Positions 19,065 to 30,337 of a stretch of 64,000 bases of DNA are shown here, piece after piece. A program made the translations under genes and the position numbers. Below the pieces are notes generated by a model. The model ran no database searches. It saw only the letters and a list, made by a program, of their open reading frames with translations, and was not told the origin of the DNA. How positions within the stretch are numbered: position 1 is the stretch's first letter; the number at the start of each line of letters is the position of its first letter. This DNA comes from Pseudomonas alkylphenolica (GTDB lineage Bacteria > Pseudomonadota > Gammaproteobacteria > Pseudomonadales > Pseudomonadaceae): assembly GCF_004025535.1 (NCBI RefSeq), contig NZ_QJRG01000034.1:372001-436000 (forward strand). The letters are read 5' to 3'.

Positions 19065-19979
19065 ATGATGACCCTGCGCCAGATTCGCCACTTCATTGCC
19101 GTTGCTGAAACCGGCTCGATTTCCGCCGCGGCGCAGACCGCGTTCATTTCTCAATCCACCCTGACCCTGGCGATTCAGCAACTGGAACAAGAGATCGGCG
19201 TCAGCCTGTTCAACCGCCACGCCAAAGGCATGACCCTGACCCACCAGGGGCACCAGTTCCTGCGCCAGGCGCACTTGATCCTGGCCACCGTCGACAATGC
19301 CAAGCGCAGCCTGCAACAGAGCACCGACCAGGTCGCCGGGCAGCTGACGATCGGCGTGACCAGCCTGGTCGCCGGTTACTACCTGGCCGATCTGCTGACC
19401 CGCTTCCAGCGCGCCTACCCCAACGTCGACATCCACGTCACCGAAGACGAGCGCCCCTATATCGAACATTTGCTGGTCAGCGGCGAAATCGATGTCGGCG
19501 TGCTGATTCTCTCCAACCTCGAAGACCGTCTGGCGCTACAGACCGAAGTCCTCACCCACTCCCCGCACCGGCTCTGGCTACCGGCCCAGCACCCGCTGCT
19601 GGAGCGCGACAGCATCAGCCTGGCCGAAGTAGCGCTGGAGCCGTTGATTCAGCTCAACGTCGATGAAATGGAGCAGAACGCCAAGCGCATCTGGGCCGGC
19701 GCCGGGCTGCGCGCCCAGATCAGCCTGCGCACGGCCTCCACCGAAGCGGTACGCAGCCTGGTCGCGGCAGGGCTCGGGGTATCGATCCAGCCCGACATGA
19801 CCTACCGCCCGTGGTCGCTGGAAGGCGACATCATCGAAGCGCGGCCGCTGGCCGACCTGCACCAGACCCTCGACATCGGTCTCGCCTGGCGCCGGGGCAC
19901 GGCACGCCCGGCGCTGGTCGACCCATTCCTCACTGTCGCCCGCGAACAACCGAGTGCCGGAAGGCGGCATTCGATTTAA
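19065..19979 (+). CDS. LysR-family transcriptional regulator
   Basis: LysR-type regulator of 304 residues. The N-terminal winged helix-turn-helix is clear (LRQIRHFIAVAETGSISAAAQ, then LTLAIQQLEQEIGVSLFNRH), followed by a periplasmic-binding-like effector domain. A second in-frame ATG follows directly (MM), so the start may shift by one codon. It is divergent from the prpE-like gene (212-base spacer) and 103 bases upstream of the first aminoaldehyde dehydrogenase on the same strand, so it could control either side. A palindrome with a T-N11-A core overlaps its own stop codon, upstream of the dehydrogenase. Confidence 0.88.
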   Translation: MMTLRQIRHFIAVAETGSISAAAQTAFISQSTLTLAIQQLEQEIGVSLFNRHAKGMTLTHQGHQFLRQAHLILATVDNAKRSLQQSTDQVAGQLTIGVTSLVAGYYLADLLTRFQRAYPNVDIHVTEDERPYIEHLLVSGEIDVGVLILSNLEDRLALQTEVLTHSPHRLWLPAQHPLLERDSISLAEVALEPLIQLNVDEMEQNAKRIWAGAGLRAQISLRTASTEAVRSLVAAGLGVSIQPDMTYRPWSLEGDIIEARPLADLHQTLDIGLAWRRGTARPALVDPFLTVAREQPSAGRRHSI

Positions 19980-19986
19980 TCGAATG
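19968..19986. promoter_or_regulatory. inverted repeat with T-N11-A core, candidate LysR box
   Basis: The 9-base arms CATTCGATT and AATCGAATG surround a single T. The element contains the TAA stop of the lysR gene and lies about 97 bases before the first aldehyde dehydrogenase. Symmetry and the T-N11-A core match LysR-type operators. There is no U-run, so a terminator is unlikely. Confidence 0.45.
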
Positions 19987-20082
19987 GTGCCTTCAGTATT
20001 TAGCATTTGTCGGGCTGGCTGAGTCGCTCTAGTCTCAGACAACGCATCCAACGTGCCACCATAAAAATAGAGAATCCGCACG

Positions 20083-21546
20083 ATGTCAGGTTCCCCCTCC
20101 ACTGCGCTACGCACCGCCCTGCTCATTGATGGCGAGCTGGTGAACGGCAATGGCCTGGCCGAGCCCATTCTCAATCCGGCCACTGGTGCCGTGCTGGCAC
20201 AGATCCCCGAGGCCAGCACCGAACAGGTCGAAACCGCCATCCTGGCCGCGCACCACGCCTTTGCCAGCTGGTCACGGACCACGCCACAACAGCGTGCCAA
20301 CGTACTGTTGGCGATTGCCGATGCCATCGAGCAGCACGCCGATCAACTGGCGCAGCTGGAGGCACTGAACTGTGGCAAGCCGCTGCACCTGGCACGCCAG
20401 GACGACCTGCCGGCCGCCATCGATGTGTTCCGTTTCTTTGCCGGCGCCGTGCGCTGCCAGACCGGCCAGCTGGCCGGCGAATACCTGCCGGGCTACACCA
20501 GCATGGTGCGCCGGGATGCATTGGGCGTGGTGGCGTCGATTGCGCCATGGAACTACCCGATGATGATGGCCGCGTGGAAAATCGCTCCGGCCCTGGCCGC
20601 CGGCAACACCCTGGTGTTCAAGCCGTCTGAACACACACCGTTGTCGATCCTGGCGCTGGCACCGGCCCTCAATGCCCTGTTGCCGCCCGGCGTGCTGAAT
20701 ATCATCTGCGGCGGCGGTGAAAGCGTCGGCAGCCATCTGGTCAGCCATGCCAAGGTACGCATGGTGTCGCTGACCGGCGATATCGTCACCGGCCAGAAAA
20801 TACTTCAGGCCGCCTCGAAAACCCTCAAGCGCACCCACCTGGAACTCGGCGGCAAGGCGCCGGTGATCGTCTGTGACGATGCCGACCTGCAGGCCGTGGT
20901 CGAGGGGGTACGTACCTATGGCTACTACAACGCCGGCCAAGACTGTACCGCCGCTTGCCGTATCTACGCCCAGGCCGGTATTCATGACCGCCTGGTGGCC
21001 GAGCTGGGCGCCGCTGTCGCCAGCCTGCGCTTTGCCGGCAAGCGCGACAGCGACAACGAGATAGGCCCGCTGATCAGTGCCCGCCAGCGCGACCGGGTCG
21101 CCAGTTTTGTCGAGCGGGCACTGAGTCAGCCGCATATCGAGCGGGTCACCGGCGCCGCCGTGCACTCGGGGCCGGGCTTCTATTACCAGCCAACCTTGCT
21201 GGCCGGCTGCAAGCAAAACGACGAAATCGTCCAGCGCGAGGTGTTCGGGCCGGTCGTTACCGTGACCCGCTTCGAGGCGCTGAGCCAGGCAGTGGACTGG
21301 GCCAACGACTCCGAATACGGCCTGGCCTCCTCGGTGTGGACGCAGAACCTGGACAAGGCCATGCAGATCGCCGCCCGCCTGCAATACGGCTGCACCTGGA
21401 TCAACAGTCACTTCATGCTGGTCAGCGAAATGCCCCATGGCGGCCTCAAGCGCTCCGGGTATGGCAAGGACCTGTCCAGCGATTCGCTGCAGGACTACAG
21501 CGTGGTCCGCCACATCATGGCGCGCCACGGCGAGCATTTGGCATAG
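20083..21546 (+). CDS. NAD(P)-dependent aldehyde dehydrogenase, 4-aminobutyraldehyde type (copy 1)
   Basis: ALDH-superfamily enzyme of 487 residues predicted to oxidise an aminoaldehyde such as 4-aminobutyraldehyde to GABA. The general base is E254 (LELGGKAP) and the nucleophile C288 ([11 protein letters not shown]). The catalytic asparagine lies in IAPWNYP (N157), and the cofactor segment is VFKPSEHTP. The GQDCTAACR sequence is typical of the aminobutyraldehyde/betaine-aldehyde group. It shares long blocks with the second dehydrogenase at 25742-27166, so the two are paralogues flanking the polyamine transporter. It lies 88 bases upstream of the binding-protein gene. The exact aldehyde is inferred from context. 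Confidence 0.87.
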   Translation: MSGSPSTALRTALLIDGELVNGNGLAEPILNPATGAVLAQIPEASTEQVETAILAAHHAFASWSRTTPQQRANVLLAIADAIEQHADQLAQLEALNCGKPLHLARQDDLPAAIDVFRFFAGAVRCQTGQLAGEYLPGYTSMVRRDALGVVASIAPWNYPMMMAAWKIAPALAAGNTLVFKPSEHTPLSILALAPALNALLPPGVLNIICGGGESVGSHLVSHAKVRMVSLTGDIVTGQKILQAASKTLKRTHLELGGKAPVIVCDDADLQAVVEGVRTYGYYNAGQDCTAACRIYAQAGIHDRLVAELGAAVASLRFAGKRDSDNEIGPLISARQRDRVASFVERALSQPHIERVTGAAVHSGPGFYYQPTLLAGCKQNDEIVQREVFGPVVTVTRFEALSQAVDWANDSEYGLASSVWTQNLDKAMQIAARLQYGCTWINSHFMLVSEMPHGGLKRSGYGKDLSSDSLQDYSVVRHIMARHGEHLA

Positions 21547-21634
21547 ACCGGAACAACAGCACTACGCTTACAAGAGTTGCGTCACCGCTTTCGCTACTAC
21601 TGCCCCGACCATAATTTGAACAAGAGGGAATACC

Positions 21635-22786
21635 ATGTCAGTGCACAAGAACGCTCTGCTCAGCGCCCTGAGTACCGCCCTGCTGGCCAGTGCCGCGGTC
21701 CAGGCCGCCGAACCGCTCAAAGCCGTGGGCGCTGGCGAAGGCCAGCTGGATATCGTGGCGTGGCCTGGCTATATCGAGCGCGGTGAAAGCGACAAGGCTT
21801 ACGACTGGGTAACCGGCTTTGAAAAGGAAACCGGCTGCAAGGTCAGCGTGAAAACCGCTGCCACCTCCGACGAAATGGTCAGCCTGATGGCCAAGGGTGG
21901 CTACGACCTGGTCACCGCCTCGGGCGATGCCTCGCTGCGCCTGATCGCCGGCAAGCGCGTGCAGCCGATCAACACTGCGCTGATCCCCAACTGGAAGAAC
22001 GTCGACCCGCGCATGCAGAACGGCGACTGGTTCGTGGTCAACAAGCAGACCTATGGCACCCCTTACCAGTGGGGCCCTAACGTGCTGCTGTACAACACCA
22101 ACGTGTTCAAAGAGGCGCCGACCAGCTGGAACGTGGTGTTCGAACCGCAAAACCTGCCCGATGGCAAGCCGAACAAGGGCCGCGTGCAGGCCTACGATGG
22201 CCCGATCTACATTGCCGATGCGGCGCTGTACCTGAAGTCGGCCAAGCCGGAACTGGGCATCCAGAACCCCTACGAACTGAACGAAGCCCAGTACAAGGCC
22301 GTGCTTGACCTGCTGCGCCAGCAACAACCGCTGATCCATCGCTACTGGCATGACGCAACCGTGCAGATGAGCGACGTGAAGAACGAAGGCGTGGCGGCCT
22401 CCAGTTCCTGGGGCTACATGGTCAACGGGCTGAAAGCCGACAACCAGCCGGTGGCTTCGACGGTACCAAAAGAAGGCGCCACCGGTTGGGCCGACACCAC
22501 CATGCTGCACACCGACGCCAAGCACCCGAACTGCGCGTACAAGTGGATGGACTGGTCGCTGCAACCGAAGGTGCAAGGTGACGTGGCGGCCTGGTTCGGT
22601 TCGTTGCCAGCGGTACCGGCAGCCTGTACTGGCAGCGAACTGCTGGGCGCCGAAGGCTGCAAGACCAACGGCTACGACCTGTTCGAGAAGATTGCCTTCT
22701 GGAAAACCCCGCAAGCAGAGGGCGGCAAGTTCGTGCCGTATAGCCGCTGGACCCAGGACTACATCGCGATCATGGGCGGCCGCTGA
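21635..22786 (+). CDS. polyamine-type ABC transporter periplasmic binding protein (YdcS/PotD-like)
   Basis: Periplasmic solute-binding protein of 383 residues, PotD/YdcS type. A Sec signal peptide spans about residues 1-25 (LLSALSTALLASAAVQA then AE). The mature part opens with LDIVAWPGYIERG, the usual first strand of polyamine-binding proteins. YDLVTASGDASLRLI and TPYQWGPNVLLYN follow the family pattern. It is the first transporter gene. The ATPase and two permeases follow after a REP doublet that separates the highly needed binding protein from the membrane parts. Neighbouring aminoaldehyde dehydrogenases and spermidine dehydrogenase support putrescine or spermidine as ligand. Confidence 0.88.
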   Translation: MSVHKNALLSALSTALLASAAVQAAEPLKAVGAGEGQLDIVAWPGYIERGESDKAYDWVTGFEKETGCKVSVKTAATSDEMVSLMAKGGYDLVTASGDASLRLIAGKRVQPINTALIPNWKNVDPRMQNGDWFVVNKQTYGTPYQWGPNVLLYNTNVFKEAPTSWNVVFEPQNLPDGKPNKGRVQAYDGPIYIADAALYLKSAKPELGIQNPYELNEAQYKAVLDLLRQQQPLIHRYWHDATVQMSDVKNEGVAASSSWGYMVNGLKADNQPVASTVPKEGATGWADTTMLHTDAKHPNCAYKWMDWSLQPKVQGDVAAWFGSLPAVPAACTGSELLGAEGCKTNGYDLFEKIAFWKTPQAEGGKFVPYSRWTQDYIAIMGGR

Positions 22787-22796
22787 GTCCCCGTCC

Positions 22797-22889
22797 CCTG
22801 TAGGAGCGGATTCATCCGCGAAGGCCCGCAGCGCGGGCCCAACAGGGGGCTGCTTCGCAGCCCATCGCGGATAAATCCGCGCCTACAGG
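22797..22889. repeat. REP doublet (REPIN-like), Pseudomonas type
   Basis: Two REP units face each other. One begins GTAGGAGCGGATTCATCCGC and the other ends ATAAATCCGCGCCTAC. The outer ends CCTGTAGG/CCTACAGG are exact complements. Inner GC-rich hairpins (GGCCCGC/GCGGGCC and GGGCTGC/GCAGCCC) lie between them. It fills most of the spacer between the binding-protein and ATPase genes. REP elements in Pseudomonas can stabilise upstream mRNA or lower downstream transcription. Confidence 0.88.
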
Positions 22890-22934
22890 GATCTGCACCT
22901 ACAAAAACAACCCGCAGTCCGGAGCAACACCATC

Positions 22935-23975
22935 ATGACCCTTGCAGTCCAGTTCACCCAGGTTTCCCGTTCGTTCGGCGAGGTCAAAGCCGTCGACCGG
23001 GTTTCCATCGACATCCAGGACGGCGAGTTCTTCTCCATGCTCGGCCCTTCGGGTTCGGGCAAAACCACCTGCCTGCGCCTGATCGCCGGCTTCGAACAAC
23101 CCAGCAGCGGCTCGATTCGCATCCATGGTGCCGAAGCCGCTGGCTTGCCGCCGTACCAGCGCGACGTCAACACTGTATTCCAGGACTACGCGCTGTTCCC
23201 GCACATGAACGTGCGCGACAACGTCGCCTACGGCCTGAAGGTCAAAGGCGTTGGCAAGCAAGAGCGCCACGCCCGCGCCGAAGAAGCCTTGGCCATGGTG
23301 GCCCTGGGCGGCTACGGCGAGCGCAAGCCAGTACAACTTTCCGGTGGCCAGCGCCAACGGGTGGCCCTGGCCCGCGCCCTGGTCAACCGGCCGCGCGTGC
23401 TGCTGCTGGACGAACCACTAGGCGCCCTCGATCTCAAACTGCGCGAGCAGATGCAGAGCGAGCTGAAAAAACTCCAGCGCCAGCTGGGCATCACCTTCAT
23501 CTTCGTCACCCACGACCAGACCGAAGCGCTGTCGATGTCCGACCGCGTCGCAGTGTTCAACCGCGGGCGCATCGAACAGGTCGATACCCCACGCAATCTC
23601 TACATGAAACCGGCGACCACCTTTGTCGCCGAGTTTGTCGGTACCTCCAACGTCGTGCGCGGCGAACTGGCCCAGCAACTGAACGGCAGCCAGCTGCCCT
23701 TCTCGATCCGTCCGGAGCACATCCGCCTGGGCGATCAGGCTGCTGCCAGTCATGAAATCCAGGTCAGCGGCCTGCTCCACGACATCCAGTACCAAGGCAG
23801 TGCCACCCGCTTCGAGCTCAAGCTGGACAACGGCCAGCTGCTGGCGGTGAGCCACGCCAACAACCAATGGCAAGAGCACGCCCAGCCCTGGCAAACCGGC
23901 CAGCGCGTTCAGGCACGCTGGGCCCGCGAGGCGATGACTGCGTTGCAGGAAACCGTGCTGAGCGAGGGTCACTGA
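22935..23975 (+). CDS. polyamine-type ABC transporter ATP-binding protein
   Basis: Cytoplasmic ATPase of a polyamine/spermidine importer, 346 residues (PotA/YdcT type). Walker A is GPSGSGKTT at 37-45, the Q-loop is VFQDYALFPHM, the signature is LSGGQRQR near 138, Walker B is LLLDEPLGALD near 157, and the switch histidine is in FVTHDQTEA. A TOBE-like C-terminal domain starts near residue 245 (FSIRPEHIRLG). It is followed one base later by the first permease, so the three downstream transporter genes form a tight unit. Confidence 0.93.
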   Translation: MTLAVQFTQVSRSFGEVKAVDRVSIDIQDGEFFSMLGPSGSGKTTCLRLIAGFEQPSSGSIRIHGAEAAGLPPYQRDVNTVFQDYALFPHMNVRDNVAYGLKVKGVGKQERHARAEEALAMVALGGYGERKPVQLSGGQRQRVALARALVNRPRVLLLDEPLGALDLKLREQMQSELKKLQRQLGITFIFVTHDQTEALSMSDRVAVFNRGRIEQVDTPRNLYMKPATTFVAEFVGTSNVVRGELAQQLNGSQLPFSIRPEHIRLGDQAAASHEIQVSGLLHDIQYQGSATRFELKLDNGQLLAVSHANNQWQEHAQPWQTGQRVQARWAREAMTALQETVLSEGH

Positions 23976-23976
23976 G

Positions 23977-24927
23977 ATGAGCCTGGCCCTCGAAAAACCG
24001 GGCTTGCGCCCGGTAAATTCGCCGTTGCGGCGCTTTTCCAACCTGCTCTATCGGCGACCGAACCTGTACCTGCTGATGCTGCTGATCCCGCCACTGATCT
24101 GGTTTGGCGCGATCTACCTCGGCTCATTGTTGAACCTGTTGTGGCAGGGCTTCTACACCTTCGACGACTTCACCATGGCGGTGACGCCGGACCTGACCCT
24201 GGCCAACTTTGCCGCGCTGTTCAATCCGGCGAACTTCGACATCATCCTGCGTACCCTGGGCATGGCCATCGCCGTGTCCATCGCAAGCGCCGCCCTGGCC
24301 TTCCCCATTGCCTACTACATGGCGCGCTACACCACGGGCAAGACCAAGGCATTCTTCTACATCGCGGTGATGATGCCGATGTGGGCCAGCTACATCGTCA
24401 AGGCCTATGCCTGGACCTTGCTGTTGGCCAAGGGCGGTGTCGCCCAGTGGTTCGTCCAGCAACTGAGCCTTGAGCCGGTCCTGCACTTTATCCTGACCAT
24501 TCCCGGCGTCGGCGGCAGCACCCTGTCAACGTCGCACCTGGGGCGCTTCCTGGTGTTCGTCTACATCTGGCTGCCGTTCATGATCCTGCCGATCCAGGCT
24601 TCGCTGGAACGCTTGCCGCCTTCGCTGCTGCAAGCTTCCGCCGACCTCGGTGCCAAGCCGCGGCAAACCTTCATGCAGGTAATCCTGCCGCTGTCGGTGC
24701 CGGGCATTGCCGCCGGCTCCATCTTTACCTTCTCGCTGACCCTGGGCGACTTCATCGTGCCGCAACTGGTCGGCCCGCCCGGCTACTTCATCGGCGGCAT
24801 GGTCTACGCCCAGCAAGGCGCGATCGGCAACATGCCGATGGCGGCGGCGTTCACCCTGGTGCCAATCGTGCTGATTGCCGTGTACCTGTCCATTGTCAAA
24901 CGCCTGGGGGCCTTCGATGCACTCTGA
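23977..24927 (+). CDS. polyamine-type ABC transporter permease 1 (PotB/YdcU-like)
   Basis: Inner-membrane permease of 316 residues with about six helices. A polar N-terminus precedes TM1 ([19 protein letters not shown]). The EAA-type loop that docks with the ATPase is [28 protein letters not shown] near residue 210. It starts one base after the ATPase stop, and its 3' end overlaps the second permease by 11 bases. Confidence 0.92.
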   Translation: MSLALEKPGLRPVNSPLRRFSNLLYRRPNLYLLMLLIPPLIWFGAIYLGSLLNLLWQGFYTFDDFTMAVTPDLTLANFAALFNPANFDIILRTLGMAIAVSIASAALAFPIAYYMARYTTGKTKAFFYIAVMMPMWASYIVKAYAWTLLLAKGGVAQWFVQQLSLEPVLHFILTIPGVGGSTLSTSHLGRFLVFVYIWLPFMILPIQASLERLPPSLLQASADLGAKPRQTFMQVILPLSVPGIAAGSIFTFSLTLGDFIVPQLVGPPGYFIGGMVYAQQGAIGNMPMAAAFTLVPIVLIAVYLSIVKRLGAFDAL

Positions 24928-25723
24928 AAAAGCCTCGCTGGGCCTGCGCCTGGCCGCCTGGGGCGGGCTGGTGTTCCTGCACTTCCCGATCCTGATCATC
25001 TTCCTCTACGCCTTCAACACCGAAGACGCGGCCTTCAGCTTTCCGCCCCAGGGCTTCACCCTGAAGTGGTTCAGCGTGGCGTTCTCGCGGCCCGACGTGC
25101 TGGAGTCGATCAAACTCTCGCTGCAGGTCGCCTGCCTGGCCACTCTCATTGCCCTGGTGCTCGGCACCCTGGCATCGGCCGCGCTGTACCGCCGCAGCTT
25201 TTTTGGCAAGGAAGGCATCTCGCTGATGCTGATCCTGCCGATTGCCCTGCCCGGGATCATCACTGGCATCGCCTTGCTCTCGGCGTTCAAGAGCCTGGGC
25301 ATCGAGCCGGGGATCTTTACCATCGTCGTCGGCCACGCCACATTCTGCGTTGTGATCGTCTACAACAACGTCATCGCCCGCCTGCGCCGCACCTCCCATA
25401 GCCTGATCGAGGCATCGATGGACCTGGGTGCCGACGGCTGGCAGACCTTCCGCTACATCATCCTGCCCAACCTCGGCTCGGCCCTGCTGGCGGGCGGCAT
25501 GCTCGCCTTTGCCCTGTCGTTCGACGAAATCATCGTTACCACCTTCACCGCCGGCCACGAGCGCACCCTGCCGATCTGGCTGCTCAACCAGCTCAGCCGG
25601 CCTCGCGACGTGCCGGTGACCAACGTCGTCGCCATGCTGGTGATGCTGGTGACCATGCTGCCGATCCTTGGCGCCTATTACCTGACCCGCGGTGGCGAAA
25701 GCGTCGCCGGTAGCGGCAAATAA
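24917..25723 (+). CDS. polyamine-type ABC transporter permease 2 (PotC/YdcV-like)
   Basis: Second inner-membrane permease, 268 residues with about six helices. The start at 24917 overlaps permease 1 by 11 bases and gives [12 protein letters not shown] before TM1; an upstream in-frame ATG at 24875 lies deep inside permease 1 and is less likely. The EAA loop is [22 protein letters not shown] near residue 160. [12 protein letters not shown] matches PotC-type C-terminal helices. It is followed 18 bases later by the second aldehyde dehydrogenase behind an AGGAGG site. Confidence 0.92.
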   Translation: MHSEKASLGLRLAAWGGLVFLHFPILIIFLYAFNTEDAAFSFPPQGFTLKWFSVAFSRPDVLESIKLSLQVACLATLIALVLGTLASAALYRRSFFGKEGISLMLILPIALPGIITGIALLSAFKSLGIEPGIFTIVVGHATFCVVIVYNNVIARLRRTSHSLIEASMDLGADGWQTFRYIILPNLGSALLAGGMLAFALSFDEIIVTTFTAGHERTLPIWLLNQLSRPRDVPVTNVVAMLVMLVTMLPILGAYYLTRGGESVAGSGK

Positions 25724-25741
25724 CTCTAGGAGGACCGAACG

Positions 25742-27166
<1,425 letters not shown>

Positions 27167-27189
27167 CCCTCACACAGGTACGGAAACCT

Positions 27190-29052
27190 ATGGAAATCAC
27201 CCGACGCGACTTCATCAATGGAGTGGCTATCGGCGTTGCAGCGGGCCTGACCCCGCTGCAACTCCTTCAGGCTGCGCCTGATGGGCGCTACTACCCGCCC
27301 GCACTGACCGGATTGCGCGGCAGCCATGTCGGCGCCTTCGAAGTCGCGCACCAGATGGGCTGGGAGAAAAAGACCTTCGCCACCGACGACCTACCGGTCA
27401 GCGAGACCTACGACCTGGTCGTGGTCGGCGGCGGGATCAGCGGCCTGGCGGCCGCGTTCTTCTATCGGGAAAAACACCCCGAGGCGAAGATTCTCATCCT
27501 CGAAAACCACGACGACTTTGGCGGTCACGCCAAACGCAACGAGTTCAGTGCCGGTGGCCGGATGATTATCGGTTATGGCGGCAGCGAAGCGTTCCAGTCG
27601 CCCAATCACCTGTACAGCCCCGAGGTCAACGGCCTGCTGAAAAAGCTCGGGGTCGACATCAAGCGCTTTGAAACCGCCTTCGACCGCGGTTTCTATCCCG
27701 GGAAAGGCCTGTCGCGCGGGGTGTTCTTCGACAAGGAAACCTTCGGCGCCGACAAACTGGTCACTGGTGACCCGACGCCGATGGTCGCCGACGACATCGC
27801 CCCCGGGCAGCTCAACGCCCGCCCCCTGCGCGATTTCATCAACGATTTCCCCCTGCCCGAAAGCGACCGCACGGCGTTGATCGACCTGCACGAAGCGCCC
27901 CGGGACTACCTGAAAGGCAAATCGGTGGAGGAGAAGACGGCGTATCTGGAAACCACCAGCTACCAGGACTTTCTGCTCAAGGATGTCGGCCTGTCCGCGA
28001 CGGCGGTGAAGTACTTTCAGGGCCGCACCAACGACTTCATGGCCCTGAGCATCGATACCGTGGCCGCTGCCGACGCCTACTATGTCGGCTTTCCCGGCTT
28101 TGCCGCTATGAACCTTGAGCCCATCGGCGAAGAAGCCCAGGCGGAAATGGAAGAGCCGTACATCTACCACTTCCCCGATGGCAACGCGTCGCTGGCCCGT
28201 TTGCTGGTACGCAGCCTGATCCCAGGCGTGGCACCGGGCAAAGACATGGACGACATCGTCCTGGCCAATTTCGACTACAGCCAGCTTGATCGCGCCGGCC
28301 AACCGGTGCGCCTGCGCCTCAACAGCACGGCGGTCAGCGTGCGCAATGTCGACGGTGCTGTGAATGTCGGCTTCAGCCGCGGCGGGCAACTGGCCCAGGT
28401 GCGCGGCAAGCACTGCATTCTGGCTTGCTACAACATGATGATTCCGTACCTGCTGCGCGACCTCTCCACCGAGCAGGCTCACGCCCTGAGTCAGAACGTG
28501 AAGTTCCCGCTGGTGTACACCAAGGTCATCGTGCGCAACTGGCAGGCGTTCCAGAAGCTTGGCGTGCATGAGATCTACGCCGCCACCCAACCCTATAGCC
28601 GCATCAAGCTCGACTATCCGGTGAGCATGGGCGGCTATGAGCACCCGCGCGATCCGGCGCAGCCCATCGGCCTGCACATGGTCTACGTGCCCACCAGCCC
28701 GGGCAGCGGCATGAACAGCCGCGACCAGGCGCGTACCGGTCGTGCCTTGCTGTATGGCACGCCCTTCGAGGTACTGGAAAGCCAACTGCGCGAGCAACTG
28801 CAACGCATGCTCGGCCCCGGCGGCTTCGATCACCAGCAGGACATCCTGGCGATCACCGTCAACCGCTGGCCGCATGGCTATGCCTGTTTCACCAACACCC
28901 TGTATGACGATCCGGAACAGACCGAACAGTGGATGACGCTGGCACGCAAGCCGCTTGGCAATGTCAGCATTGCCAACTCCGATGCTGCCTGGAGTGCGTA
29001 TGCCCATGCCGCCATCGATGAGGCCTGGCGGGCGGTTGGCGAGCTGACTTAA
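27190..29052 (+). CDS. spdH: spermidine dehydrogenase-like FAD oxidoreductase, Tat-exported
   Basis: FAD-dependent amine dehydrogenase of 620 residues. A twin-arginine motif (TRRDFINGV, R5-R6) and hydrophobic stretch to about residue 28 suggest Tat export to the periplasm. The dinucleotide motif is VVVGGGISGLAAAFFYR (G80-x-G82-x-x-G85), followed by LENHDDFGGHAKRN. The ALTGLRGSHVGAFEVAH block after the signal, the length, and the position between the wsp genes and recJ match P. aeruginosa SpdH (PA3713). SpdH cleaves spermidine to 1,3-diaminopropane and 4-aminobutyraldehyde. The start at 27190 is chosen because it opens the Tat signal; the frame is open further upstream inside the ALDH gene. 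The neighbouring transporter and ALDHs fit this role. Confidence 0.78.
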   Translation: MEITRRDFINGVAIGVAAGLTPLQLLQAAPDGRYYPPALTGLRGSHVGAFEVAHQMGWEKKTFATDDLPVSETYDLVVVGGGISGLAAAFFYREKHPEAKILILENHDDFGGHAKRNEFSAGGRMIIGYGGSEAFQSPNHLYSPEVNGLLKKLGVDIKRFETAFDRGFYPGKGLSRGVFFDKETFGADKLVTGDPTPMVADDIAPGQLNARPLRDFINDFPLPESDRTALIDLHEAPRDYLKGKSVEEKTAYLETTSYQDFLLKDVGLSATAVKYFQGRTNDFMALSIDTVAAADAYYVGFPGFAAMNLEPIGEEAQAEMEEPYIYHFPDGNASLARLLVRSLIPGVAPGKDMDDIVLANFDYSQLDRAGQPVRLRLNSTAVSVRNVDGAVNVGFSRGGQLAQVRGKHCILACYNMMIPYLLRDLSTEQAHALSQNVKFPLVYTKVIVRNWQAFQKLGVHEIYAATQPYSRIKLDYPVSMGGYEHPRDPAQPIGLHMVYVPTSPGSGMNSRDQARTGRALLYGTPFEVLESQLREQLQRMLGPGGFDHQQDILAITVNRWPHGYACFTNTLYDDPEQTEQWMTLARKPLGNVSIANSDAAWSAYAHAAIDEAWRAVGELT

Positions 29053-29069
29053 CCTTACCCGGCACCGGC

Positions 29070-29096
29070 AAGCCAGGCTCCTGCGGGAGCCGGCTT
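29070..29096. terminator. hairpin between convergent spdH and OYE genes, possible bidirectional terminator or half REP
   Basis: AAGCC-A-GGCTCC pairs with GGAGCC-GGCTT around a TGCG loop: 11 pairs with one bulged A. It starts 17 bases after the spdH stop. There is no U-run, and the CTGCGGGAGCCGGCTT part resembles half of a Pseudomonas REP, so its function is unsure. Confidence 0.4.
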
Positions 29097-29113
29097 ACTG
29101 ACGCTGGCCAGGT

Positions 29114-30220
29114 TCAGTCGCGCAGATCCGATTCGTGAATCGGGTTTGCCCGGCTGGTCGCCCGTTGGTACTGCGCAGGCCAGGTGGCTTTGTTACCCCC
29201 AAGATCGTCATCGGCATGCAACGGCCAGTAAGGGTCGCGCAACAGTTCACGGGCAAGGAAGATTATGTCGGCCTGCGCCGTACGCAGGATGGTTTCGGCC
29301 TGCATGGGCTCGGTAATCATCCCCACCGTACCGGTAGCAATCCCTGACTCCTCGCGGACCTTGGCGGCAAACCGGGTCTGATAGCCCGGGCCGGTCGGAA
29401 TCTCGGCGTTCACCGAAGTACCGCCAGACGACACATCGATCAGGTCAACACCCAACGCTCTCAAACGCTTGGCCAGTGCCACGGTTTCGTCCGGGTTCCA
29501 GCCATCCTCCACCCAGTCGGTGGCCGACAGCCGCACGAACACCGGTAACTCCTCCGGCCAGACGTTGCGCACCGCCTCGGTTACCTGCAGGGTCAGACGG
29601 ATGCGGTTTTCGAAACAGCTGCCGTATTCGTCACGGCGCTGGTTGCTCAAAGGCGACAGGAACTGGTGCAGCAGGTAGCCATGCGCGGCATGCACCTCAA
29701 CGACTTTGAAACCGGCGTTCAATGCCCGATGCGCGGCATCGACAAAGGCCTGGATCACTTCGTCGATCTGTGCTTTGGTCATTTCGATCGGGGCGGTGTG
29801 CTGCGGGTCGAAGGCGATGCTCGACGGGCCGATTGGTGTCCAGCCGCCGTCTGCTGGTTTGACGCTACCCTGTTTGCCCAGCCAGGGCCGGTAGGTGCTC
29901 GCCTTGCGTCCGGCATGCGCCAGTTGGATGCCGGGCACAGCGCCCTGGGCAGTGATGAAACGGGTGATGCGCTGCAACGGCGCGATCTGTACGTCGTCCC
30001 AGAGGCCCAGGTCCTGGGCTGTGATCCGTCCATCGGCGGTGACCGCCGTGGCTTCAGTAAACACCAACCCGGCGCCGCCCACGGCGCGGCTGCCCAGGTG
30101 AACCAGGTGCCAGTCATTGGCCAGGCCATCGACGCTGGAATACTGGCACATGGGCGAAACAGCGATTCGGTTGGGCAGGGTCAGATGACGCAGGGTGTAG
30201 GGTGCAAGCAGCAGGCTCAT
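29114..30220 (-). CDS. NADH:flavin oxidoreductase, old yellow enzyme family (XenA/YqjM-like)
   Basis: FMN-dependent ene-reductase of 368 residues with a TIM-barrel OYE fold. SPMCQYSS with C25 is the flavin-tuning cysteine of the XenA/YqjM class. [11 protein letters not shown] and [27 protein letters not shown]-like segments bind FMN and substrate. The HAAHGY pair supplies the substrate-binding histidines. The protein resembles but is not identical to classical P. putida XenA, so I give no symbol. It lies downstream of recJ on the same strand with its own GAGAGGTG site. Physiological substrate is unknown; such enzymes reduce enones and nitro compounds. Confidence 0.87.
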   Translation of the reverse strand: [368 protein letters not shown]

Positions 30221-30337
30221 GGGGCACCTCTCAAATCAAGTGGTAAGGCTCCAGATGGTTGACCGGCCGACCACAGAATCTTCCCCGCAGGTTCATCGAC
30301 CAATCTTTTTGAGCCTAGACCACTTTGCTCCGAAGGT

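Noticed and set aside
27391..29007. Open minus-strand frame opposite spdH
   Set aside because: The sense frame has a Tat signal and FAD motif; the antisense frame has neither motif nor start signal.
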